In this document: positions 34,701 to 47,275 of the stretch, one piece after another
How positions within the stretch are numbered: position 1 is the stretch's first letter
How the letters are laid out: each line of letters starts with the position of its first letter
DNA from: Adineta vaga
Lineage: Eukaryota > Rotifera
Direction: 5' to 3'
DNA: 64,000 nucleotides
NCBI GenBank assembly: GCA_021613535.1
Contig: CP075493.1
Location: forward strand, 10,292,001-10,356,000
Program-made: the position numbers and the translations under genes
Notes under the pieces: generated by a model
Told to the model about the DNA's origin: nothing
Seen by the model: only the letters and a program-made list of their open reading frames with translations
Databases searched by the model: none

Positions 34701-35940
34701 CGTTTCCAATACAGATATTCATTTGTTCTAACTTGACACATCAACATATAGAAACAGATGAAATACTATCACAAATCAACAATCTCTTTCATTAGATTCG
34801 TAAGAACTTCTTCACATCGCTCATTACATCATTAGTGTACTGGATAACATCAATGGACATGAGAAGTACACAACAGTGCACTTCTACTGCTATATTTGTA
34901 CTTTCAAAGAAGAATAACTTCATCACAATAAAGGTTTGGGTCGAATATGTAAAACGTTTCTATTACTTATGGAAACACAATATTCTCATTATATCTCACC
35001 AATCTAACTCATTGGAAAGACTTTATGTTTCAACTTTTTGAGTCGGTTTGATTGTATTTTTACTAGTGAAACTCATGAGAATGATGTACACTTTATTATC
35101 CATGTTTATTATATGCTACAATTCCAGTTTGCTCTGATCTATTGACTCAAAATCTTATTTTTATTTACCTGCTATCGCAAGATTCTTTGGTTGAACAGTT
35201 ATAACTGATATTGGTTGTAATAATGGAAATGGTGGTCGCGTTTCTCTTAGTTCAATGATATGAAGACTGCCTTGGTCGAGGATACCACTAACTCGAAATT
35301 GAGTGGCAGCAAGAAGTAATACTTCATCTTCAGCTGCAAAATAAGAATGTTTATGAATATCTCTTGCTGATTCGCATTCTACATTGAAGATTGTTCGAAC
35401 ACCTGTTTTTCCTAAGAATTGTTCGGATTGAAGGACACTAAGAGAAACAGTACAGGATGAAAAACCCCACCAAACTACGGTTTCTCCTTCGATATATCTT
35501 TTCTTCATGTCTAATTTGACACCTCGGTAAGCCTTTTTGTGAAGCGGTGGTAGTCGAAACAATGCATTGAGAAAAAGTCTCAAGTAAAGATACCAAGGTT
35601 TGAGTTTTTGTTGTCGATCAGAAGATCGTAATGTTTCATTGAGAACAGTATAGAGACATTCATCCAATGGTTCCCATCCCATCGTATAGAGCATGATGGA
35701 AGCAGATTCATCTTGTGTTAAATCATCAGCAGGTTTCTTACATCGTTGTTTAGCCACATATGCATGACTTTGAACTTCTGGTAGAATAGGAACAAGTGGT
35801 TCTACTGCTTCTTCGAGTGAAACCAATGGTACCTTAGCATAACCACTAATAGGTGCAAGAAATTCGAGAGGCTCATCCGCAATATCAGTCATACGTAGAA
35901 CACGTTGAGCAAGAGCTTCTCCTCCACCACCTACAGCCAT
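30247..35940 (-). CDS. Mono-ADP-ribosyltransferase fused to ribonuclease-inhibitor-type leucine-rich repeats
   Basis: Model in transcript order: 35169-35940, 34421-34644, nine 84-nt exons (31573-31656, 31428-31511, 31283-31366, 31138-31221, 30993-31076, 30848-30931, 30703-30786, 30558-30641, 30413-30496) and a last exon 30247-30351 ending in TAG; about 618 residues. The first exon holds an arginine-type ART (PF01129-like) with the R-S-ExE signature: Arg in KKAYRGVKL, Ser in WWGFSSCTVS, and EDE in YFAAEDEVLLLA. Such enzymes move ADP-ribose from NAD+ to a protein arginine. The second exon is a Thr-rich linker ending in a half-repeat (TAEDMEIVAYYCIQENK). Each following exon is one 28-residue LRR such as TLTTLYLTSNQIGDKGAQHL plus SDALLQNT. 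All exons from the second onward end in phase 0, so the parts join without frame loss. There is no signal peptide, so a cytosolic protein is likely. Joining across the 2.76-kb intron is inferred. Confidence 0.78.
31657..34420 (-). other. Long intron (about 2.76 kb) between the ART/linker exons and the LRR array
   Basis: Forty times longer than typical introns in the window. It begins with donor GTGAGT after an AAA codon (34420) and ends in CATTCAG at 31657. It carries a decayed LRR module (31718-31734), and a possible older one near 31860-31890 (GGGTCAGTGTATGAAGGAAA resembles the module's exon-intron edge). No open transposase or other gene was found. It could alternatively be intergenic if the ART and LRR parts are two genes. 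Confidence 0.5.
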
Positions 35941-37259
35941 ATCGTGTTGCAAACAATTTGGTACTAAATTTATTAATAGGGTGGAAAAATAAGCATTCTA
36001 GTTTTCTTATTTTAGAACTCACACTAACGATCAGTCGAGATTGATATAGTTTCAAATGTAAAAGAACGTTTGTTGTATAAAATCACTGAGATTGTTTCGT
36101 TTTGATATCAGAATAGACTATTTCATTTCTTCCGCGCACGTGTTCTTATCTAGTTGGTATTTACCTATGTTTTTCTTTCAAAACGAAGGTAACTTTCTTC
36201 TGAAAAAGATCGTGATTCATTACATATAAACGATATTTCGAACACACAATCAACATATATTGCTAATAGTAGAGATGATTTTAGAACAAATCGTCATATG
36301 TATATCGGATACAATTGCAACAAAGACCTTTTGCATCCATCCTAAATAATAAGTTTTCTTCAATAAGACTTCTTTGCAGTGAACTCTTTGAATGATATTT
36401 TCAATAATTCGTCTCTGTTCAGAGAATTATAATGATGATTTTTGTTAGAACAAGGTCAACTATGAATATATTGTCACTTCTTTTGATACTTTATCAACAT
36501 TAACAATTCTCTTCTCGTTTTGTCTTTTATTATTCTTGTAGTATATACAACTATTGATGCAGTACAAGTAAGTACAAGCAAAGGCATGAATAAATTGACA
36601 ACGACAGTATATGTAGTCCACTTCATAATTGTTAGAATAAATTAATATGATGGGTCTCTATCTCTCTCTCTTGCGCGCGCACGCTTCTTTTTCTATTGCA
36701 AAAGAATCGCCGCATTTTATTACGCTACTTCCGTTTCGTTATGAATCGATCATATAGATATATATATATGAAGAAGGAACTAATTTGTGTGACATTTTTT
36801 CCTCTCCCATGCCTTTCCAATTCGATTTTTCAAAGATCTGTCATCGCCATGATCAAACAAACGAGAGAAGAGAACAAAATCCGGAAACGAGCCTTTCTTC
36901 TTCTTCTTTAAAGGTATTAAGAAGAAAATCTACTTATGTCATTATTCAACGACTTTAATACTTTACCACAGAAGAAATTTTCACTCAACTAACTACATCC
37001 TATTACTTGAAAAGTATTTCTGATCTAAATCGTGGACAAAATGTGTCTACACACAAGGATGGAACAAATGAGTTCATTCGTTCATATCGAATAAATCGAA
37101 CGAGCAAGAGAACAGAAAAGAAAAGAAAAGAAGAGAGAGAGAGAGGGAAAGAAAGAAAAAAAGAGACAAACACATTCTCTCCACAATCATCACGCACACA
37201 TTGAAAAAAAAATCGCGACCGATACACTGGCTAATTTGAACGTTTGATCATTATCCTAC
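35941..37259. other. Intergenic, divergent promoters of the ART-LRR and anosmin-like genes
   Basis: About 1.3 kb with no supported exon. A TA run lies near 36756-36769 and a purine-rich tract near 37113-37170. Confidence 0.45.
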
Positions 37260-40064
37260 ATGATTGTCTTTCTTTGTCTACAAATTCTTTTTTCAATCAT
37301 TCAAGTACTATCTTATCCTCGATATAATTCTCTGATATCTGCACAATGTAAAGCACGATGTCTATATGAATATCGAACTTATCATCAACAACAACGTTCT
37401 TTACCTTCGATGTTCATCGATGGGAAAACGAAACGATTATTGGTAAAGTTTTCTTTTCTTCATATTAATTAATCTCATTGACAAACAAAATGTAAAAGTG
37501 TCAGCAGACGATCCAGGTGCTTCCGATTCTCATCTCAGTTTTTCTTTGTTTTTCTTTTGAATCAATGAAGTGTCTATAGACAACATTGTTTCATTTCTAA
37601 TGATGTTGATTGTCAAATACTAATGATTCGTTTCTTTTTGCGATTTTTTTAGACGACCAATGTCTTGACATTACCATGGAGATCGATTTGGGAGCGTTGT
37701 CCACGCCTCATCACATGTAGTTCGGTAAGTAAATTGACCGCATGAAAAGGAGGAGAGTAAGTAAGGTTAGATTGTCTCGCCTGATAACTAATAACTAATG
37801 AGTGTTCAATGTCTATCTAATTCAATTAAAAGGATTCATTCTGATCGACAAACCATTCTCTTTCTCTCTATATTGATCAGTTGGAAATCAGATCATTATT
37901 TCTCATTAATATGTTAACAAGCTCATCTTTTCTTTTCTTCTAGTGTCTTATCCCATGTGATTTAGAACCGGCACTTCTTTTAGCCAATGAACAAAGTTGT
38001 CAAGCAATCTGTTCAACAGTAAGTTATAAGAGATGGTATATCCATTTTCAAGATAAAACAAATCATACCGCCTGTTTCAGTTGAAAAGTTTGGAATGTGA
38101 ACGAAGCTGTTTATTTATACAAAAACTCTATCAACAACAATCGAATTGTTTGACAGGCAATTGTCAATTCTGTTCATCACCATCGGATGATTGTTCGGGT
38201 AAGTCGCGATAAACGATCGTTTAGTTTTTCCTTCTTCACATATAATTTTTATCGCTAATACATTAGACAAAATTCCTCAACTATATAATGTCACTGCCAT
38301 CGAACGAAAAAGTCGCCGAACTGTGAAATTAAAATGGAATGCAAATGGAGGAAAAAATCTTGAACCTGTTTTTTATGTGATCGAAGCACAATGGATGTTA
38401 CCAAATGTTGAATTGAATCAATATGAACTCGTATCAAAATGGGGTTTTGTTAAAGAAGAAGTATCACATACAAAAGCTATTATTCGAAATATTCAACGTG
38501 ATAATCGATGGTATCGATTTCGTGTTGCAGCAGTAACAAGACATGGACATTCAGGCTATTCAACGACAACAAAACCATTTCGTTTGAGTAAGATTTTTTA
38601 TGGAGAAAAGATGACTCAATAAATATCGTTTTTCTTTGTAGCAAATCAATCACAAATATTATCGTCAGTTCTAGATCCACCTAAGAATTTTTCTGTAAAG
38701 AGTTATCAATTGAATACAGACACGATGAATATGACGTTATATTGGCGAAAACCCGATTTACCAGTCACTGGATATCAGGTTTGATTTGATAAACTTTTCT
38801 TCTTGTCGCTTTGTTGAACATATTAATTTTTTCTTTCATAGATCTCTTGGGAATCAGAATCTTCACTTGTAAATAGTATTGACATATCTTCATCATTACC
38901 ATCGATGGAATTTACCATTCCATTTCTTTCTCTAGACAAATCATATCAATTCAAAGTATGTACTTCGCATCTATTCTATATGAAGAGAAGTCAAGTATGT
39001 ACTTTCGATTTCCTTTATAGATTCGTTCAATAATCATATCCGAAGGCAATCGTATCCAAATGAGTTTACCGACAACAATTAATTTTCATTATGAAGATGA
39101 ATATTATTCATTGAAACATCTTCACATATCCAAACCATATTTCCTGAATGGATTAATTAAAGCAAATCTTTCTTGGACAAAAATATCTGACGATCGTATT
39201 AAACAATATGATATTCATTGGACAGAAAGTGAATGTCATTCCGATGTTCTTTCATGTTGTTATCGTCGAGATGCTGTGACCATACAAAATTCATTTCAAT
39301 TATATGATTTACGTTACAATTGTACATATTTAGTGAATATTAAACCAGTTGGATTAAAGGGAAAGAAAACGTTTGAGATTTCTTTTAATGTTAGTTCGTG
39401 TGAATTAACAGATGTTTATGGTTCAATTCATCCTCCGTGTCAAAACGATAGACGAACAAGTAAAATTGAATATTTGATGATATTTATTATGCATATGTTC
39501 TCGTTTTCTTTTTATATTGTTAAGTCGACACTTTTTCATCGTTACCGCCAATTGATCTTATTGTAACAAAAAATCAGTCAGGATTAATTCTTTTCTGGCA
39601 AAATGGACATTCTTTTGGTAAGGAATTATTTCTGGTTTATTTCTTTCCTTTTATATTATATATATATTTGTTTTTAGTAAATGATATATTGTATCAACTA
39701 ACTATTGAACAATTACCAAACCGACGAGAAACTATTTCAGTAAAACTTTCTCCTGTAAGGCAATTCTTTTTTTTTCTTTTCTTCTGTAGATTTATCGTTT
39801 CTATTTTTTTCATAGAAAATCACCAACTATTTCATTCCATATTCAGAGATTGAAGAAAATCAATATCTAAATGTAACGTTGAGTTTACTGGATAAGACAA
39901 CTATTCGACAACAACAATCGATATTAATTAATGAGAAAAGAGATGATTATTCTCTTACCTCATTCAATGTTAATTCATCGTCATCGTCAATAAGAACGTT
40001 ACATCTACTTATTTTTATTCATGTCATATGGATTTCTACGATTATGTTAAGAGACAAACAATAA
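37260..40064 (+). CDS. KAL1: Anosmin-1-like secreted or anchored protein with fibronectin type III domains
   Basis: Eleven exons (37260-37442, 37653-37724, 37944-38018, 38081-38198, 38267-38587, 38642-38778, 38842-38955, 39021-39459, 39525-39617, 39678-39754, 39816-40064) join in phase to about 625 residues. Anosmin-1 is an extracellular heparan-sulfate-binding protein that guides neurons and branching. Order: signal peptide MIVFLCLQILFSIIQVLSYP; Cys-rich box (CKARCLYEYRT, CPRLITCSSCLIPC, SLECERSCLFIQKL); then FNIII repeats, the first with WKWN-type start (VKLKWNANGGKN) and RWYRFRVAAVTRHGHSGYST, which closely resembles vertebrate anosmin FNIII-1. Further FNIII units follow with LYWRKPDLPVTGYQISW and LSWTKISDDRIKQYDIHWTE. 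The whey-acidic-protein domain expected after the Cys box is not seen. The C-terminus ends in a hydrophobic stretch (LHLLIFIHVIWISTIML) and a few charged residues, suggesting a GPI signal or membrane anchor. Confidence 0.88.
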
Positions 40065-40974
40065 GAACACAAAGCGATGAAACACTACCGTCCGTATTCT
40101 GAGTGTATCGCTCTACTCCGGTTCTTGTTTGAATCCTATCCAAAATTAAACGCATAATCTTTTCTTTGCCATTTGTAGAACATTTTTCTTTTTTTAATAC
40201 AAAATATATTTATTTTTCTCGTTGTTTCATTTAGTCAATCTGTTTGATTATTGCAAACATAATACCGAACGAAATTGATCTTGTCGATACAAGCGATTAA
40301 TATAGATGATGTTTGTTTTGTCAATAGAAAGGAAAGGTGTGAAGTGATTGAGTTACTAGAAATAAAATAACATCGAAGTTTACACATCAATTCATGACCA
40401 AATCAATCTATATATGTAAAGAAGAATGTTTGTCTGTTTGTTCGTTATGCATTGAGTCTCTGTAATAGCAATGGTTACCAAAATTGCCATGGTACTTCCC
40501 TAGGTCCAGGGAAAAGTCGAAAGGAGGTGCAAGACTGAAGATGGGTGACATTTAACCCAATTTCGATTAACTCATTTGATTGATCTTTAGTGTATCCATC
40601 TATCACTATGTTTTCGCACTGGCCTGATTATCTTACACGAAAGTGAAGACGATTCAAAAGTAAAATATTCATCCCGACGCAATATTCATTGAACTATCGT
40701 GCTTTATAGTGAACGTTTTGTATTCGCGATAGATGAAAATTTTGAAACACGACGACCCTCTCTGAGTCCTCTGTCGTTTTCTAACATATGAAGTTTTCAG
40801 TCTGGAAGATTCTGGACTAACATCGTGTACCTCCGCTAGTGATTCTATGTAGATAAAGAGTATTGCAACACTTCTGACGATACACATAGCTTATCTTTTG
40901 TTAGTTCTATGACAATGATAAAATTTTAAAAATACCTTATTTATTTTTTTTCTCGCCTGTTCGCAAGAGGTAAT
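40065..40974. other. Intergenic with a less AT-rich patch
   Basis: About 0.9 kb. Most is AT-rich. A patch near 40447-40560 is less AT-rich and contains a short inverted repeat (TTCCCT...AGGGAA, about 40496-40513). A minus-strand frame at 40669-40887 was judged spurious. Confidence 0.4.
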
Positions 40975-42530
40975 ATGCATACTAATCGAGTGTACAGTGA
41001 ATTTGTTGATGAAAACATGAAACCACCGAAATGGTGGCGTCGTCGTTGGTTCAAGATTGCTTGTATTTCTTTTGTTGTTTTTGCTATTGTTGCGACTGCA
41101 ATTACATTAGCACTCGTATTTACTGTTTTTAAACCAAAGCCTGAAGAATTAACCAATAAGACGACAATATCAATACCAACAACTCAACTATCAACATCAT
41201 CTGTAGTGACTGCAATTCAGACTACGATGCAGCAAACTAGCATAGGTAGTATCTTTGAGTCGTATTCATTTTCTGGTTTTGATTGTACATATCTTTTATT
41301 TTAAGAAACGTCGACGATCCCGACGACGATGACCACGACGTCGACGATCCCGACGACGATGTCTACGATGTCGACGATCCCGACGACGATGTCCACGACG
41401 TCGACGATCCCGACGACGATGTCTACGACGTCGACGATCCCGACGACGATGTCCACGACGTCGACGATCCCGACGACGATGTCCACGACGACGACGATTC
41501 CGACGACGATGACGACGGACACTTCAACTATAGAGACAACTGTAATTACTACTACCCAACAATCAAGTATGAGCTCTATATTGTTGTTCGATTTTATTTT
41601 AAGAGGATGTTTGTAGTTTCTATTGCAGTTACGACCAGTTCTGATTGGACGGAAAATGGTACTGTGATAGCTGGAGGAAATGGAGCAGGAAATAAAACTA
41701 ATCAACTGAATTATCCTCATGGAATCTACATCGATAATAATAATCGAATGGTTTATATAGCTGATTATAATAATGACCGTATTGTTCGATGGAAATATGC
41801 TGCAATCGATGGTGAAATTATTGCAGGAGGTAATGGTGAAGGTAGTCAAATCAATCAATTGAGTTTACCAACAGCTGTTATTTATGATTCAAAAAATGAT
41901 TCGGTGATCATTTGTGATCAAGCAAATCGACGTATAGTACGATGGTCTTGTCGAAATCAAGCAGATCAACAGATTATGATTTCGAATATTGATTGTTTTG
42001 GTTTAGCATATGATTCTAATGGTGATCTTTATGTATCTGATTTTGTACAAAATGAAGTTAAGCAATGGAAAGAGGGAGAAACGAATGGAATAGTTGTTGC
42101 CGGAGGAAGTGGAAGAGGCGATGGATTGGATCAATTCAATTCTCCTGGTTATATTTTTGTTGATCAGAATCAATCAGTTTATGTATCTGATGTTAATAAT
42201 AATCGTATAATGAAATGGATGAAAAATGCGACAGAAGGACAAGTTGTTGCAGGTGGACAAGGTGTAGGAAGTAATCTTACACAATTATCTAATCCTGAAG
42301 GAATAACAGTAGATAATTTGGGTAATATTTATATAGCTGATTATGGCAATAATCGAATAGTATGTTGGTTAGTTGGAGCTACGGAAGGTAGCATTATTAT
42401 TGATGAAGATGATACTATAGAACAGTTCTATCAATTACGAAATCCTACGGGTTTAACATTAGATCAACAAGGAAATATTTATGTTGCTGATCAGTGGAAT
42501 CATCGTGTACAAAAATTTATTCTTCATTGA
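40975..42530 (+). CDS. Type II membrane protein with Thr-rich stalk and NHL-repeat propeller
   Basis: Three exons (40975-41245, 41306-41566, 41629-42530) join in phase to 477 residues. A basic cytoplasmic start (KPPKWWRRRWFK) is followed by one membrane helix (IACISFVVFAIVATAITLAL), so the bulk is probably outside. Next is a Thr/Ser/Pro stalk; its centre is seven 10-residue copies of STIPTTMSTT type, likely heavily O-glycosylated. The C-terminal 290 residues are six NHL units of about 45-50 residues, recognised by GGNGxG-N-L-x-P-x-G-I/V-x-V-D and VYIADxxNNRIVRW (for example NYPHGIYIDNN, YIADYNNDRIVRW, IYVADQWNHRVQKF). NHL repeats form a propeller that binds proteins or RNA; an extracellular lectin- or ligand-binding role is inferred from the topology. 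Large NHL families are known from bdelloids. Confidence 0.88.
41311..41520 (+). repeat. Coding minisatellite, seven 30-bp units
   Basis: Units begin at 41311, 41341, 41371, 41401, 41431, 41461 and 41491, built on TCGACGATCCCGACGACGAT plus ten more bases. Only a few bases vary (TCC/TCT, ACG/ATG); the last unit is the most changed. It is GC-rich in an AT-rich genome and encodes the Thr-rich stalk. Confidence 0.95.
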
Positions 42531-42742
42531 ATTGAATATATGGCTTGATATTTTACTGGGACAATATCTTCCTCTTTTCTTTTAACCATTATTAAGAATC
42601 AAAGCTTTTATAATCTCAGCTTGAAACCATTTCCTACGTTGCTATCGAATATAAATCTTTCTTTTTTCTTCTACTAATATATTTATTTAAATTACTAAAA
42701 TTATATGATGAAAATAAAATGTATTTCAGTCGATTATGTTAC

Positions 42743-43935
42743 TCATAAGGATTTTGTTGTTGATTGATCTTTCACTGCGCCTTTAATTACACTTAATGAT
42801 GGTTGAAATGCTTCAATATGAATATGTGAGGATGGATGATTACATTCTTTTAAGATTTCTTCCACTTTATCCATAAATGGTACTGATCCACAAATATATA
42901 CTTGTGAATCTGGTTTTAAAACCTTTTGTAATATTACTTTTTCTAATCGTTGATCACCACATAATAGATAATATTGATCTTTGTCTAAAATCGATTGAAG
43001 TTCTTCACTAAAAGCAGCATGTTCCTTCGTTTGTGTACAATGAATTAATGTTGCAGTATTATTTTTGCCTTGTTTCTGTAACTGTTTAATCATAGAGGAA
43101 AGAACTGTTATACCAATACCACCAGCAATAAATACATGATGTTTACCATCATCAATCAATGCAAATGTTCCAGCTGGAAAACTAGCTAAGATTGTATCAC
43201 CTTCTTTATAATTATCAATAATTTCATTTGAAACAACACCTTTTGGTTCACGTTCGATTTCATCTTTAATTGCTACACGATAAGTTTTACCATCGAATGG
43301 TTGAAGTAAACTGTAATGTCGATTATGAAAATTACCATCTTTTTTAATACGAAGTGTAAGATATTGTCCTGGTTGATAATCAAACATCTTTCCATGATCA
43401 GGACGTTCTAATGTTAATGCAACAATAGGTCCACTGGCAACTTGTTCCTTTTTAACGATAGTAAATGGAACAAAACCTTTATCTTGTTCATCTGGACCAA
43501 GTTCATCGTAGAGTTGTTTTTCTATGTCAATAAAAATTTGTGCAATAATACCATAAGCAGCTGCCCATGCACATCGATGATCTCTTGTGTCGACTTGTCA
43601 CCGAGAAATTCTTTGATTGCCATTAATAGATATTTACCAACAATAGGATAATGTTCAGGTAGAACAGTTAATGCACGATGTTTATGTGCAATAAGTTTAA
43701 CTTGAGGCATGAGAACATCTAAATGATCGATATTTTCTGCTGCAAAATAGATGGTATTAGCTAAGGCTAATGGTTGTGAACCAATTTTTTGATTCGTTTG
43801 ATTAAAAATATCTAACAGTTCAGGATGATTACCAAACATATGTTTGTAGAAAATGGATGTAATTTCTTTTCCATTTTCTTTAAGAATAGGTGCTGTTGAT
43901 CGAACAATATTTTTTTGTTCATCAGTGATTGACAT
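42743..43935 (-). pseudogene. Flavohemoglobin (nitric oxide dioxygenase type) with an apparent frameshift
   Basis: Intronless. The first frame (ATG at 43935) is a globin domain: MSITDEQKNIVRSTAPILKE, FYKHMFGNHPELLDIFN, proximal-His region LIAHKHRALTVLPEHYPIVG. The second frame is the FAD/NAD reductase: YQPGQYLTLRI, RHYSLLQPFDGKTYRVAIK (FAD site RxYS), the NAD site FIAGGIGITVLSSMI and YICGSVPFMDKV. Together they have the flavohemoglobin order, which in bacteria and fungi converts NO plus O2 to nitrate. Near 43565-43580 the frame changes: the globin frame runs on to a stop at 43522, while the homologous continuation (AWAAAYGIIAQIF) is in another frame, as if two bases were extra. It may be a recent mutation, an assembly error or a decaying copy. 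Lack of introns and the domain pair, absent from most animals, point to horizontal transfer. Confidence 0.85.
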
Positions 43936-45369
43936 TGTTTATTTTTTGAAAAATTTACAAATCTAAAAAAACGATGTAGCTTTTCTTACTCATCAAGGAG
44001 AAAACAAAAATATGCTAAGGCCAGTATGAAGGAAAAAGAAAGCTCCCTGATGGTGGAGAAAATAGTTTTTCTTCGCAGCAGTTATTTTTCTATTAGAATA
44101 ACAGAGTTTCCCCGAGTATTTTTAGAAAGATATCATGTATTCTATGAAGAAAAGTAGGTTACAAACATAATGAGATCGTCTACAGTGTGTTTATAGAAAA
44201 AAAAGAATATTTTCTTCTAAAATAAAATATTTACCATTAATAAATATATTTTTTATGACTGTCTAAAAATAGCTATTTAAGTAATATTTACCAATAAAAC
44301 CTATCGTAATTTTATTCATGTGTATTTGTATGAAAAAAGAAAATTTTGTCTGTATTTAAATACATTATTAACAATGAATAGGAAGGTTCGAGATTGCGTT
44401 CTTTTTCTCAAAGGTAAAACGAAATACCTGCACGTTGATCTGTACAAAACAAGATAAAATCAAGGACAAATGAGGGGTATGTTATATATAATGGAGTAGA
44501 AAGAGGGCAAGCTTTGTTATTACACGAAAATAACAAATAGAATAATATAGAATATCGTAATACAACTTTTTTATTACTTGATATACTCCTCTAATTCATT
44601 CAGTCTGTCAAGAATATTCAGGGTCAACAGATTGTTTTTATATCTAGAGCAAACAATGATTTCTTCTATTAGTACAAAATAGAATTCAATAACTGTCTTA
44701 CTTTCTTTTATTATGGAAATATTATTCTCAATGATTTTCTTTTGAAAATAATTTACACAGTCCTTTACAATACTTGGTAATAATCAAATTACTAGTCATG
44801 AAATAACGAGATATTCATTCTGTATTCGTCAATCTTGTGGATGTTATTTCATTTTCTTCTCTTTTCTTTAGAAGGAATGACATCAACACGATATAAAAAT
44901 ATATCGGGTGAATGTACCCACATTGTCGAGGACGATCGTTGTCTACATTATTCAAGGTGCTTCAAAGCGATTTAATTTTATCGAAATATATTTGTCCGAA
45001 AAGTTTGAAAAGAGAAAATGATATCGTCGTCGATAAATGAAAATATGCTCGAAAAGTGCAAACCAACCTTATATATATATATATATATCATTAATATTTT
45101 TTTATCCCTTTTACATATCTTCATGTTTATATTCCATCGATGCGTATACATTAAGCGCAAATAACGTCAACGATTACTCAAGGTTCTCCTAAGAAGATAG
45201 ATAATATGCATATACATCAATCATTTCGAAAGGATTGAATTCATCTGCATCCATCAATCTATTAACTACAAATAGGAAGGATACGAAATAGTATCAAAGA
45301 TGTTTTATCGTTAAAAAAAGATAACAATTAAAGAAGTATATAATCACAGAATTTTTGCAAAGATTACTT
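43936..45369. other. Intergenic, no gene seen
   Basis: About 1.4 kb of AT-rich DNA between two minus-strand genes, with a TA run near 45072-45089. It should include the promoter of the flavohemoglobin gene. Confidence 0.45.
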
Positions 45370-46995
<1,626 letters not shown>

Positions 46996-47275
46996 TTGTT
47001 CTCTCTATTTCCGTGGTTTGAAGAAAAAGAATTTAAAAAAAGCTCTCCTCTTATAGCGAGAAAAAAAAGAAGAATCGATGATTCATTATCAACATATCAA
47101 TGCTAAATGTGCTCATGAAAAAACACCAAACAACTCGCCCAAGACATGAAATGTTATTTTATTCGTGACTCATCATCAATGACGTATCTCTATGACAGAC
47201 ACCCAAACATATATATATATATGAGTTTTATAAACTATTACTCATCAGATTTATATTCAAATAAAAAAAGTAACA

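Noticed and set aside
41283-41858. Long alternative frames over the minisatellite (Asp/Val-rich plus strand, Val/Ile-rich minus strand)
   Set aside because: They exist because a stop-free 30-bp unit is repeated. The spliced Thr-rich frame joins in phase to the membrane helix and the NHL domain, so it is the real one.
43522-43935. A stand-alone globin gene separate from the reductase
   Set aside because: The reductase frame continues the flavohemoglobin sequence upstream of its first ATG, right to the frame break, so both parts belong to one ancestral gene.
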